This document shows, in pieces, positions 35,102 through 44,850 of a DNA stretch of 64,000 nt. The stretch spans positions 186,001 through 250,000 of the forward strand of contig CBDDEI010000002.1 in the NCBI GenBank assembly GCA_965226775.1, given 5' to 3'. The position numbers and the translations under genes are program-made. The notes beneath the pieces are model-generated. The model made no database searches. It saw only the letters and a program-made list of their open reading frames with translations, and was not told the origin of the DNA. How positions within the stretch are numbered: position 1 is the stretch's first letter; every line of letters begins with the position of its first letter. This stretch comes from CBDDEI01 sp965226775 (GTDB taxonomy: Bacteria > Chloroflexota > Dehalococcoidia > SHYD01).

Positions 35102-37503
35102 CTACTGGTTAAAGTGCACGATGGTCACGCCCTCGCCGCCTTGGTCCTGGGGCGGCGTCTCAAAGGAGCGCACCAGCGGGTGCCCCGTCAGCAGCTCCCG
35201 CGCCGCGCGACGCATCACGCCGGTGCCCCGGCCGTGAATAATACGGGCGAAGGGCATCCCGGCCCGAGCCCCTTCCCGGCCCGGAACGCCTGATCAAGAT
35301 ACTCCTCAAGCTTGCCCAGCGCCTCTTCCACGCGCATCCCCCGCAGGTGGAGCTCCAGGTCAACCGCTTCCAAAGGCACGGATGGCCCGGCGTAAGTAAC
35401 CCGCGCCGGCCTTCTTTCTGCAGGTGGAGCCGCGCCCTCCGCCGATTCGAGCTGGTCCGCCTGCACCGTAGCGCGGAAGGAGCCTAGCAGCACCTGCACC
35501 TCGCCCTCTGATGAGGGGCCGCTGACTACTTCTGCCGTCTGACCCAGGCCCTTCAGCCGCACCAGCGCGCCCGGCGTCAGCACGGGGGCCTCGGCAGCGG
35601 GCTGGGGGCGCCGACGACGGATGATGCGCTTCTCCAGGTTGGCGGCGCGTTGCTCCGTCTCTTGCAGCGCAGCGGCCGCGGCTACCAGCTCGTCACGGCG
35701 CTGCTCCTGCAACGCTCGCTGGATGTCCTGCTCCGCGCGGTGCAGCGTGCTCTCCATATCCTGCACTCGCCGCAGCAACTGCTGCTGAGCCTCCAGCACC
35801 ATCCCCTCTTTGTCCCGTTGGATGCGATCGAGCATGGCCTGGCGTTCCTGCCGCAGGGCCAGGGCCTCCGTCAGGGTGAGCTCGGCTTCTGCACGCGCCT
35901 GGGATGCAGCGTCTCGCTCTTGCTGCAATTCCAGCAGGAGTTGGTCCACCTGCAACGACTCCGGCCCCATGAGGCCGCGCGCCGCGTCCAGCAGCGACTT
36001 TGGCAGGCCCAGACGTCCGGCGATGGCCAGTGCGTTGCTGCGCCCCGGCACGCCCACCGTGAGCCGGTACGTTGGCCCCAAGGTCTCGGCATCGAACTCC
36101 ATAGAAGCGTTGCGCACCCCCGGCGTGGTGTGGGCGTAGGCTTTCAGGTCGCTGTGGTGCGTGGTGACAATAGTGGGCACGTTCTGCTCCAGCAGGTGCG
36201 AGAGCATGGCCCGGGCCAGGGCCGATCCCTCGGCGGGTTCGGTGCCGGCCCCCAGCTCATCCAGGAGCACCAGGCAGTCCTCGCTGAGGCGCTCCATAAT
36301 GGCGATGATATTGCTCATGTGGGAGCTGAAGGTGGAGAGGGACTGCTCGATGCTCTGCTCGTCGCCTATATCGGCAAAGACCTCCCGGAACACCGGAAAC
36401 GTGGTGCCTTCTCCTACCGGTGTGGGGATGCCCGCCTGGGCCATGAGCACCAGCAGGCCCACCGTCTTTAAGGCAACGGTCTTGCCGCCGGTGTTGGGCC
36501 CGGTGATGACCAGAATAGTGAAGTCTGAGCCCAGCTCAAGAGAGAGGGGGACTGCATCGCGGCGCAGCAGGGGATGGCGCGCCCGCTCCAGCTTCAGCAC
36601 GCGGGACGGGTCGCTTTCCCGCCGGAAGCCCGGCGCGATGCCCCGTACCTGCACGCCATACTTGGCTTTTGCCAGAACGAGGTCGAGCTGGGCAAGGACG
36701 GTGATCATCGTCTCGATCTCCGGCGCGTAGTCGCCCACCAGAGTGCTCAGCTCCCGCAGGACGCGCTCCACCTCACGCTCTTCGGCAAGCTGCGACTCGC
36801 GCCACTTGTTGCCAAGCGCCACGGCGGCTATCGGCTCCATGAACACCGTAGCGCCGCTGGAGGAGAGGTCGTGGATAATGCCCTGGAACTCGCCGCGAAA
36901 GTCCGCCTTTACGGGCACTACGTAGCGGCCGTTGCGCAAAGTGACCAGCGGCTCCTGGAGCACGGTGCGGCTTCGCTCGGAAGAGAGGAGGTCGGTGAGA
37001 TAGCTATTTAGACGGTCGTGGCTCTGGCGCACTTCCTTGCGCAGGCTGGCCAACAGCGCACTTGCCGTGTCCAGCACCTCGCCGCGGGGGCCGATGCTGC
37101 GGTTAACTTCCTCCGCGATGGCGCCGCACTCCGGCAGTTGCTCCACCAGCGCGCCCAGCAGGGGTAGCCGGTCGCCCAAGCTCTGCACGGTTCGCTGCGC
37201 CCGCATCATGCCTTCCACCGTGTCCCGCAGGTCCAGCAGCTGCGCCGGAGTCAGCAACCCGCCCAAGCGCGCGCCTTCCGCCGTTCCACGCATGTCGTGA
37301 ATGCCGCCCAGGGCAAAGGCAGTGCGCAGCTCCAGCAGGGTGCCCGCCTCTTCCACAATGCGATGGCTCCGCACCACCTCGTCGTGGTCGGAGGAGGGCG
37401 TGATAGTGAGGGCAAGCTCGCGCCCGCCTGAGAACGAGGCGTGGGCCGCGATCTGTTCCCGGATCTTGGTGAACTCTAGGAGCTCCAGGACTTTCTGATT
37501 CAG
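35102..37503 (-). pseudogene. mutS2: MutS2 endonuclease, Smr domain out of frame
   Basis: A MutS2-type ATPase: N-terminal helical region, Walker A GPNTGGKT, LLDELGAGTEP, long coiled coil, then KOW-like and Smr domains. The open frame ends at 35215 in LRGMRVEEALGKLEEYLDQAFRAG followed by unrelated residues. The normal Smr continuation (RIIHGRGTGVMRRAARELL...VTIVHFNQ) is present in another frame down to the stop at 35102-35104. The 10-bp TCCCGGCCCG occurs twice, at 35257-35266 and 35274-35283, 17 bases apart; deleting 17 bases restores a normal 794-residue MutS2. Upstream, the first visible ATG/GTG is too late: the frame stays homologous (NQKVLELLEFTKIREQIAAHASFSGG) back to a CTG at 37503 that has GGGAGG seven bases before it. 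As written, 762 residues are made, without the Smr nuclease. Confidence 0.85.
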
Positions 37504-37594
37504 TGCAAAACCTCCCTACTGCGTGCTTTCAGCATACGAGGGCTAGGAGAAGGGGACAAGGGCAGGAGTTGGGAAGGGGATCAGGGAGGAGCAG

Positions 37595-39445
37595 CTATTG
37601 CCGGACAAAGCGGTAGATGCCCTGGTTTTGGGAAAGGATGTAGACCTCCCCCGCCAGATCTTGCGCAAAGGAGGCTATCTGCAGGTTGGTGTCCAGGATC
37701 TCTTGGTTGCTGACGCTGCCATCCGATTGCTGCCACAGCGCCCAGACCTTCCCGGAGCAGTAGTCGGCATAGAGGTACGCCCCCTGCAACGAGGCCACGC
37801 GCTGGCCGCGGTAGACGAAGCCGCCGGTCACAGAGCAGCCGTCGCTGTGGGAGTACTCCGCCAGCGGCAGGATTAGCCCCGACTGGTCGCACCCCGACGA
37901 TGGCTTGAAGCAGTGCCGCCCTTCCATCCGGTTCCAGCCGTAGTTGCCGCCCCGCTCAACGCGGTTGACCTCCTCCCACGCGTTCTGGCCCACGTCCGCC
38001 GCCCAGAGCTGGCCTGTGGCGCTATCAAAGCTGAACCGCCAGGGGTTGCGCATCCCATAGGCCCACACCTCCGGCCGCGCGCCTGGCACGCCCACAAAGG
38101 GGTTATCCGGCGGGATACTATAGCCATCGCGCACGCCCCGCACATCAATGCGCAGGATCTTCCCCAAGAGCGTGCCCAGGTTCTGCCCGTTGCCAGCGGG
38201 ATCGCCGCCGCTGCCGCCGTCGCCGGGGCCAAGATAGAGATAGCCATCGGGGCCAAAGGCCAGTTGCCCGCCGTTGTGATTGCTGTAGGGCTGCGCGATC
38301 TCCATGATGACCGCCTCGGTGGCAGCGTCCGCGCGATCCGGATCGTCCGCCCGAGCGGCAAAGCGGGACACTACTGCGCGGCGCGGGTTGCCGGCGGAAT
38401 AGTAGAGGTAGAAGTAGCGGTTCTCCTGAAAGTTGGGGTCTAGCGCAAGGCCCAGAAGCCCTTCTTCATTCCCCCTAGTGAGCACCTTGCTGCGAATATC
38501 CAGAAAGACCTCGGCCTGCTCACTTTCACGGAAGACGTAGATAATGCCTTGCTGTTCGGTGGCAAAGAAGCGGCCGCTGCCATCGTCCGGTTGCACCAGG
38601 TTGGTCAGCCGCTGGAAGGTGACTTCAGGGAAGACCCGCTCCACGCCGAGTTGGCCGGCGGGCGTCCTAAAGCTATAAACCCTGCTCCAAAGCAACGGGC
38701 TTCCGTCGCCCTGCACTCGGGGACGCACCCGCCAGAAGTACTGGCTATCACCGTCCAGGGGATACTCCTTACGCACCTGGTAGCTATTCAAGGGGTCGGT
38801 CGCGCCGCCGTGCACCAACTCCCAGTAGACGGGCACGTTAGAAGGCGCGCCGCCCGTGTTGAAGACCACGTCTTTGCTCAACTGCACTTCGTAGTAGAAG
38901 ACGTTGGCATTGCCGTCTTCCCACCTAAGCAGCGGAGTTGCGCTGTTCACCACGCTTCCGCTGGCCGGTTGCAGCAGTCGGATGCTGCCGCTGGAGGCCG
39001 CGGGCGTGCGGAAGGTGCGCTGGGCCGCCGGACCGTAGGACCCGTCCCCAGGCGGAGCAAAGGAGCTGCTATCGCTCAACTGCACCCGCCAGGTGTAGGT
39101 CATGTCCGGCAGCAGCAGGTAGTTGCCCTCGCCCAGCACCGGCGGCTCAATGGTGAAGCTGGTGTCGATGTCTCGTACCAACGTGATAGCGGGGCCGTCG
39201 GGTGGGCCGCCCTCTGTCGAAGGGGCAGGGATGACCTCCAGGTAGTATTGCGTTGCGCCGGGCGGATTCAACCACCGTAGCGACACGCCAAACTCCTGAA
39301 GCTGTGCTCCATCCGCCGGCTCCAGGAGTTCCGGTGCGGCAATAGTTGCCTGCGCCCTGCTGCTCCCAGTTAAGGCAAGCAGCGCTACTACAGCCAGCGC
39401 AAGTAGCGCCAGCGCTCCAAGCACAAGCGAGATTAGACGATGCAT
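37595..39445 (-). CDS. PQQ-type sugar dehydrogenase (GSDH) with Fn3-like N-terminus
   Basis: A 616-residue secreted or anchored protein. A signal peptide (about 1-31, LVLGALALLALAVVALLAL...SRAQA) is followed by two Fn3-like stretches (35-150, 155-250: LLEPADGAQL..., LLQPASGSVV...). The C-terminal half is a six-bladed GSDH beta-propeller (DGSGRFFATEQQGIIYVF, YSNHNGGQLAFGPDGYLYLGPGDGG, YGMRNPWRFSFD, GGNYGWNRMEG). It should oxidise sugars or related aldoses outside the membrane, though many members have no tested activity. Confidence 0.9.
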   Translation of the reverse strand: MHRLISLVLGALALLALAVVALLALTGSSRAQATIAAPELLEPADGAQLQEFGVSLRWLNPPGATQYYLEVIPAPSTEGGPPDGPAITLVRDIDTSFTIEPPVLGEGNYLLLPDMTYTWRVQLSDSSSFAPPGDGSYGPAAQRTFRTPAASSGSIRLLQPASGSVVNSATPLLRWEDGNANVFYYEVQLSKDVVFNTGGAPSNVPVYWELVHGGATDPLNSYQVRKEYPLDGDSQYFWRVRPRVQGDGSPLLWSRVYSFRTPAGQLGVERVFPEVTFQRLTNLVQPDDGSGRFFATEQQGIIYVFRESEQAEVFLDIRSKVLTRGNEEGLLGLALDPNFQENRYFYLYYSAGNPRRAVVSRFAARADDPDRADAATEAVIMEIAQPYSNHNGGQLAFGPDGYLYLGPGDGGSGGDPAGNGQNLGTLLGKILRIDVRGVRDGYSIPPDNPFVGVPGARPEVWAYGMRNPWRFSFDSATGQLWAADVGQNAWEEVNRVERGGNYGWNRMEGRHCFKPSSGCDQSGLILPLAEYSHSDGCSVTGGFVYRGQRVASLQGAYLYADYCSGKVWALWQQSDGSVSNQEILDTNLQIASFAQDLAGEVYILSQNQGIYRFVRQ

Positions 39446-39590
39446 AGCTTTTCTTGAGTTAAGGCGTAATTCTAATCATACAATCACAAATGGTTCACGC
39501 GTGCTTCATTAACCGCTGCTACTGTAAGAGTGCTTCTTAGGAATAAGGAGTCTAAAATAGTATACTGACCGCCTAACGTGGGAGCGGAAG

Positions 39591-39611
39591 AGGCCCTGTA
39601 CAGGGCCTTTT
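39591..39611 (+). terminator. Palindromic terminator-like hairpin
   Basis: aggccctgtacagggcct (39591-39608) is a perfect 18-bp palindrome, followed on the + strand by TTT. On the minus strand the tail is only CTCTTCC. It faces + strand transcription more than minus, yet no + strand gene is seen before it. Confidence 0.5.
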
Positions 39612-39666
39612 CCGTGTCTGGCGATAGGCGGTTCGGCATTTTGAGGAAATGCGCACATAACGCGAT

Positions 39667-39698
39667 GGCCCGGCGGGGAGCGCGGATCCCGCCGGGCC
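39667..39698 (-). terminator. GC-rich hairpin after htrA
   Basis: An 11-bp GC-rich stem (39667-39677 with 39688-39698) lies 40-71 bases past the htrA stop. No T-run follows, so it may need Rho or only protect the RNA end. Confidence 0.5.
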
Positions 39699-39737
39699 TC
39701 TGCCCGCGATAAGCGGAGGTGTAGGGAGTGGAAAGGG

Positions 39738-41044
39738 TCACTGCAATGCGGCTGGCGCCTCGCCGATGGTGATGGTCACGTTCACCGTCTCGCCATCGCG
39801 GATAACGGCGGCCGGCACCTGGTCGCCGGGTTTGTAGTGCACTAGGCTGTCCAGCAGTTCGTTGGTTGTGTACACCTCGTTGTTGCCAAAGGAGACGATG
39901 ACATCACCGGCTTGCAGGCCTGCCTTATCGGAAGGGCCGCCGCTCACCACTTCACCAATCAGCGCGCCGTGTTCAACGTCCGGCTGGACGCTGTCATCGC
40001 TGAAGCGGCTGCCGGGTGGCCGAATGCTGACAAGGCGCACGCCCAGGAAGGGCTGGCCGCTGTTGGTCACTTTGCCGTCCTGCACTAGCTGCGGCGCAAT
40101 GCGCTTGGCGGTATCGATGGGGATGGCGAAGCCGAGGCCTTGTGCAAACATGCCCAGGGGCGCTGCGACTAGCGTGTTGATGCCAATCACTTCGCCGCTC
40201 ATATTGATGAGGGGGCCGCCTGAGTTGCCGGGGTGGATGGCCGCATCCGTCTGCACCATGGGCTGATGGTACGAGCCCGGGCCTTCGGAGACGGGCCGGT
40301 GCATGGCGCTTACCACGCCGCTGGTGACAGTGTGATGCAACCCGTAGGGATTGCCTATGGCAACTACCCGCTCGCCCACCTGCAGTGCGCTGGAGCTGCC
40401 CAGGCGCGCCACCGGCAGGTTTTCACCCTCAATCTTCACCACGGCCAGGTCAAAGCCCGCGTTGCTGCCCAGCACCTCGGCCTGGAAGTGGCGGCCGTCT
40501 TTCAGCGCGACGAGCAGACTCGTTGCATCCTCCACCACGTGGGCGTTGGTCAGGATTAGGCCGCTGGAATCGTAGATGAAGCCGGAGCCCAAACCGCTAT
40601 CGGTCTGTATGCTGACCACTGCGGGGCTTGCCGACTTGGCGACGTCCACTAGAGTAGCCGCCTTTTGCGACGGCAGCGATCGTGCTGCTGCAGGGGCCGG
40701 CACTGTTGTGCTTCTGCAGGAGCCTCTTGCAACGGCACTGTGGGAGCCGGCTGTGCTGCTACAGGAGCCTCTTGCAACGGCAACACTGCAGGAGCCGGCT
40801 GTGCCTCTGCGTAGGCTGCGGGCAGAGCGTCCTGCACTTGGGGCGGCGCCGGGGCTTGAGCGGTAGCCAGCGCGTAACCGGAGATGCCGAAGATGCCGCC
40901 AATGCTGCCCGCTACGATCATCATGCTTAATAGCAGGGTGGCGGAGAGCCCTCCAAAGGTCCGGGCCGGACGGGCTGCGGTGCTTGATGCAGATTCACGC
41001 CGGGTTTCGTTAGGAGTAATGCTTTCTTGCGTATGGTCTTCCAT
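39738..41044 (-). pseudogene. HtrA/DegP-type serine protease, frameshifted in the linker
   Basis: Two frames together encode one membrane-anchored HtrA. The first frame (ATG 41044, GGAAGG upstream) gives a cytoplasmic tail, a membrane helix (LSATLLLSMMIVAGSIGGIF) and an Ala/Pro/Gln linker with repeated LQEAP units. Near 40706 the reading frame breaks; one missing base in the repeat linker would restore it. The second frame gives the protease: His in LTNAHVVED, Asp in GFDLAVV, Ser in HPGNSGGPL, and a C-terminal PDZ domain (GGPSDKAGLQAGDVIV). The protease and PDZ are intact, and a GTG at 40703 could start a soluble form. Either a true frameshift or a sequence error in a low-complexity run. Confidence 0.85.
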
Positions 41045-41295
41045 GATACTCACCTTCCTGAGTGACCTCTCGGATCACCTTCGATGGATGGATAGCGTTT
41101 GGCTCTATCCAACTTCGATCTTACCGATAAGTTGTGAAGGAATTGTGAATGCTCTATGTAAAGATTGTTAATGAAAAGCCCGTTGCAAGTTGTTGCAAAT
41201 CAGGCACGGTCTTATCTTTACCCAGGCGAGCTCCTGCGGTACAATTGACCTATAAGCGCGATTGTGAAAAATGCCGCGAAGAGGAGGCTCCCCCA

Positions 41296-42402
41296 GTGCA
41301 GTTACGTATCCCCGGCCCTACTCCTGTCCCCCCAGAGGTGCTCCAAGCGGGCGCACATCCTATGGTTAACCACCGTGGCCCCGAGTTCGCTGAACTGATT
41401 CGCAGCGTTACCAAGCGCATCAAAGCGTTCTTTGAGACGGAAAACGACCTCTTTCTGCTCACCAGTTCCGGCACCGGCGCCCTTGAGGCAACCGTAGTCA
41501 ACAGCTTCTCACCGGGCGATAAAGTCCTGGCCGTCTCCATCGGCGAGTTTGGTGATCGCTTTGCAGAGATTGCGCGCATCTACGGCGCCGACGTCATCTC
41601 CCTGAAGTACGAGTCCGGAATGCCCGCCAACCCGGATGACATCCGCAAAGCTATCAAAGAGAACGCCGGTCTCAAGGGCGTGATGATTACCCACAACGAG
41701 ACCTCCACCGGCGTCACCAATGACATCAAGTCCATTGCTGCGGTAGTCAAAGAGGCTGATCTGCTCTTCCTAGTGGACTCTGTCAGCGGCATCGGCTCCC
41801 TGCCGTACCCCGTAGACGAGTGGGGCGGCGACATCGTGTCTGCCGGCTCCCAGAAGGGCTGGATGGCCCCTCCTGGCATCGCGATGGTGAGTGTCAGCGC
41901 GAAAGCCTGGGAGGCGCAGAAAGAGGCCAAGATGCCTCGCCTCTACTTTGACTTGGCCTCCGCCAAGCGTTATCTAGAACGAGATCAGACCCCCTTCACG
42001 CCTGCTCTCTCCGTCCTCTACGCCATGGACAAAGGCTTAGACATACTGGAGGCAGAGGGCAAGGCACAGGTGCACGCCCGTCACGCCAAGATTGCCGGCA
42101 TGATCCGGGAAGGCGTGAAGGCGCTGGGCCTTGAACTGCTGTGCGCCGACGAGCGCTACGCCTCCAACACCGTGACCGCCGTAAAGCTGCCCGAGGGAGT
42201 GAAGTCCGCCGACCTCCTCAAGATGGTCCGCACCGACCACGACATTGAACTGGCTACCGGCCAGGGCCCGCTGACCTCCTCCATCTTCCGCGTCGGCCAT
42301 TTGGGCTGGATCACAGAGGAGGATGCCGGGGCAGTGCTTGATGCGCTCAAGGACGTGCTGCCCAAGCTCGGCCACAAAGTAGGGGCAACCGCAACCCGAT
42401 GA
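41296..42402 (+). CDS. Class-V aminotransferase (serine-glyoxylate/phosphoserine type)
   Basis: A 368-residue PLP enzyme. The N-terminus QLRIPGPTPVPPEVLQAG, the TSSGTGALEATVVN cofactor loop, and SAGSQKGWMAPPG with the Schiff-base Lys are typical of the SgaA/SerC-like class-V group. GTG at 41296 follows GAGGAGG eight bases away. It overlaps serA by 4 bases, so it most likely acts in serine biosynthesis as the 3-phosphohydroxypyruvate aminotransferase, a role archaeal and some bacterial members play (inference). Confidence 0.9.
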   Translation: MQLRIPGPTPVPPEVLQAGAHPMVNHRGPEFAELIRSVTKRIKAFFETENDLFLLTSSGTGALEATVVNSFSPGDKVLAVSIGEFGDRFAEIARIYGADVISLKYESGMPANPDDIRKAIKENAGLKGVMITHNETSTGVTNDIKSIAAVVKEADLLFLVDSVSGIGSLPYPVDEWGGDIVSAGSQKGWMAPPGIAMVSVSAKAWEAQKEAKMPRLYFDLASAKRYLERDQTPFTPALSVLYAMDKGLDILEAEGKAQVHARHAKIAGMIREGVKALGLELLCADERYASNTVTAVKLPEGVKSADLLKMVRTDHDIELATGQGPLTSSIFRVGHLGWITEEDAGAVLDALKDVLPKLGHKVGATATR

Positions 42403-43982
42403 GCTTCAAGGTCCTCGTCACCGACCCCATCGCCCAAGACGGCATCCAGATCCTCCAAGAGCGCGCCACGGTTGATGTGCGCCTCGGCCTAAAGGGCCAG
42501 GAGCTTCTTGACGCCATCAAGGACTATGAGGGCCTGGTAGTACGGAGCGAGACTAAAGTTACCGCAGAGGTCATCCAAGCCGGCACCAATCTTCAGGTTG
42601 TTGGACGGGCGGGTGTCGGCGTCGATAACATCGACGTTGAAGCCGCCACCCAGCAGGGCATCGTGGTGGTCTATGCGCCCACCGGCAACACCATCTCCGC
42701 CGCAGAGCTGACCATTGGGCTCATGCTTGCAATGGCCCGGAACATCCCCCAAGCCCACGGCACCCTCAAGGCCGGCCAGTGGCTTCGCACCGAGTACGTG
42801 GGCACGGAAGTACGCAACAAGACTCTAGGCGTGGTTGGCCTGGGCAGAGTTGGCTCAGGCGTGGCAAAGCGCGCCGTTGGTCTGGAGATGAAAGTCCTAG
42901 CCTTTGACCCCTTCGTTTCTTCCGACATGGCCCGGGTCATGGGCGTGGAAATAGGCACGATGGAAGAGGTGCTCCAGAACTCCGATTTTATTACCATCCA
43001 TACTCCCCTGACCGATGCTACGCGCAGCCTCCTGGGCGCAAAGGAGCTTGCCATGTGCAAGCCGGGCGTGCGGCTGCTTAACGTCGCCCGCGGCGGCATC
43101 ATCGATGAGCAGGCGTTGGCCGATGCGGTGGCCTCAGGCCACGTTGCCGGGGCCGCCGTGGACGTGTTCACAGAAGAGCCGGTGAAGGACAGTCCCCTCC
43201 TTCACAACGATAAGATCATAGTTACGCCTCATCTGGGCGCATCGACGGAAGAAGCGCAAACCAACGTGGCAGTGGACGTGGCCCACGAGGTCCTAGCGGT
43301 GCTGGAAGGCGCTCCTGTCCGCTATGCGGTAAACACCCCTATGGTGACCCCGGAGAGCCTGTCTGTGATAGCCCCCTTCGTTCCCGTGGCCGGCCAGTGC
43401 GGTCAGATCGTCACCCAGCTCTTTGAAGGCCAGTGGGACGAGATTCACATCACCTACGAGGGAGACCTCGCAGAGTATGACGTAAGCCCCCTCAAAGCAG
43501 CCGTAGTGGGCGGCATGCTCCGTTCTATCTCAGAGGAGCGTATTACTTTGGTAAACGCGTCCTTCATCGCCCAGAGCCGCGGCATCAGCATTATCGAGGA
43601 GCGCCGGCCCGCCCGCGAGAACTACACCAACCTGGTTACGGTAGCGGCGCACACCAGCAGCGGCATCACCAGCGTCTCCGGCACGCTCATGCGGGGTAAG
43701 GTGCACATTGTGGAGGTTAACGGCTCCTGGCTGGACATTGAGGCCGACGTCGCTCCCTACCTCCTCTTCTGCGACAACCTAGACCGACCCGGCCGCATTG
43801 GCGCGGTGGGAACTATCCTGGGCAACGCAGACGTGAACATCGCCTTCATGCAGGTGGGACGGAATCAGCCCAGGGGCGCGGCCTTGATGGTGCTCGGTCT
43901 GGACGAGCCTATCTCAGAAGACTTGGTGCAGCAGATCCACGCCATTGGCGACATTTTCTCTGTGAAGCAGGTGCAGATCTAA
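42399..43982 (+). CDS. serA: D-3-phosphoglycerate dehydrogenase
   Basis: A 527-residue type-I PGDH, first step of serine synthesis. It has the substrate domain, NAD-binding GLGRVGSGV, the catalytic region INVARGGIIDE/HLGASTEEAQ, an ASB intervening domain and a C-terminal ACT domain (GRIGAVGTILGNADVNIAFMQVGR). The length matches long forms regulated by serine. ATG overlaps the stop of the aminotransferase gene (ATGA). Confidence 0.96.
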   Translation: MSFKVLVTDPIAQDGIQILQERATVDVRLGLKGQELLDAIKDYEGLVVRSETKVTAEVIQAGTNLQVVGRAGVGVDNIDVEAATQQGIVVVYAPTGNTISAAELTIGLMLAMARNIPQAHGTLKAGQWLRTEYVGTEVRNKTLGVVGLGRVGSGVAKRAVGLEMKVLAFDPFVSSDMARVMGVEIGTMEEVLQNSDFITIHTPLTDATRSLLGAKELAMCKPGVRLLNVARGGIIDEQALADAVASGHVAGAAVDVFTEEPVKDSPLLHNDKIIVTPHLGASTEEAQTNVAVDVAHEVLAVLEGAPVRYAVNTPMVTPESLSVIAPFVPVAGQCGQIVTQLFEGQWDEIHITYEGDLAEYDVSPLKAAVVGGMLRSISEERITLVNASFIAQSRGISIIEERRPARENYTNLVTVAAHTSSGITSVSGTLMRGKVHIVEVNGSWLDIEADVAPYLLFCDNLDRPGRIGAVGTILGNADVNIAFMQVGRNQPRGAALMVLGLDEPISEDLVQQIHAIGDIFSVKQVQI

Positions 43983-44101
43983 GCGCCGCAACCCAACATG
44001 GTCGCAGGGCAAGTCCTTGTGCCGCGCTCCACACAACACATTTGCCTGGCCTCTCCTCTCCGTGAACCCCTTAAGGCGTCTCCCTGTAGCCATCCATATC
44101 T

Positions 44102-44770
44102 ATGAATGCATCCTTCCGTAGCCTGTACGTGTCCCTCGCCATTGGCCTAGCGCTGGCGTTTGTTATCCTAGCGGCAGCGGCTCTCCTGGGTCCGCAGCTC
44201 CTCTCGGGCAGCGCATCGCAAAGGGAGACCACTTTGGACTACCTTGGCACGCCGCTGGGGGCAGAACTCGCGAAGGACTTCCGCCTGACCGATCAGAAGG
44301 GACAGGCAGTGGGCCTCTCCGACTTCCGCGGCAAGGTGGTGCTGCTCACCTTCCTAGCCCCTGAATGCACCGACGTGTGCCCGCTGACCGCCCGCGAGTT
44401 CCTCTTTGCCAGCTCTGCTGTAGAGGAGGCCGGGCAGGAAGTAGCGTTAATAGCGGTCAATACTAACGTGCAAAGACCCGCTATCCCGGAGATGGCAGAG
44501 GCCAGCAAGAAGTGGGGTGTGGACGAGCTACCCAACTGGCACTACCTGACGGGCGGGCCGTTGGAGCTAGAGGGGGTGTGGAAAAGCTACAACATCTTCT
44601 CAGGTGTGCCCAAAGTGAACAAACCCCAAGAGATAGACCACACCTCCGGGGTCTACGTCATCGATCAGAGCAGCAGGCTGCGTTGGTTCGTCAGCGTACC
44701 CTTTGGCGAGCCGGGGTTCCGTCCCCTCAGTGAGATCCTGGTCCAGCGGGTACTTGAGCTACGGCGCTAA
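44102..44770 (+). CDS. SCO1/SenC family protein
   Basis: A 222-residue thioredoxin-fold protein with an N-terminal membrane anchor (about 8-30). CTDVC (Cys89 and Cys93) and the His in DHTSGVYVID form the copper site of SCO proteins, which help assemble the CuA site of cytochrome c oxidase. No oxidase genes are in the window. It stands alone on the + strand 119 bases after serA. Confidence 0.9.
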   Translation: MNASFRSLYVSLAIGLALAFVILAAAALLGPQLLSGSASQRETTLDYLGTPLGAELAKDFRLTDQKGQAVGLSDFRGKVVLLTFLAPECTDVCPLTAREFLFASSAVEEAGQEVALIAVNTNVQRPAIPEMAEASKKWGVDELPNWHYLTGGPLELEGVWKSYNIFSGVPKVNKPQEIDHTSGVYVIDQSSRLRWFVSVPFGEPGFRPLSEILVQRVLELRR

Positions 44771-44850
44771 CGGCGGGTAATTAGCCGTTTAGTAGATATG
44801 CTGTAAAACAACCTGTGGCGCAAACGATGCTACGATAAACGAGAGCACCC

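Larger units (their letters stand above)
39446..39737 (-). other. Intergenic region between sugar dehydrogenase and htrA
   Basis: These 292 bases hold no convincing protein gene. They contain two strong hairpins, listed separately, and a possible + strand -10 box (TATACT at 39561-39566). A small RNA cannot be excluded but nothing proves one. Confidence 0.5.

Noticed and set aside
39484..39741. 85-codon minus-strand frame downstream of htrA
   Set aside because: It runs through two strong hairpins, lacks a Shine-Dalgarno and resembles no family.
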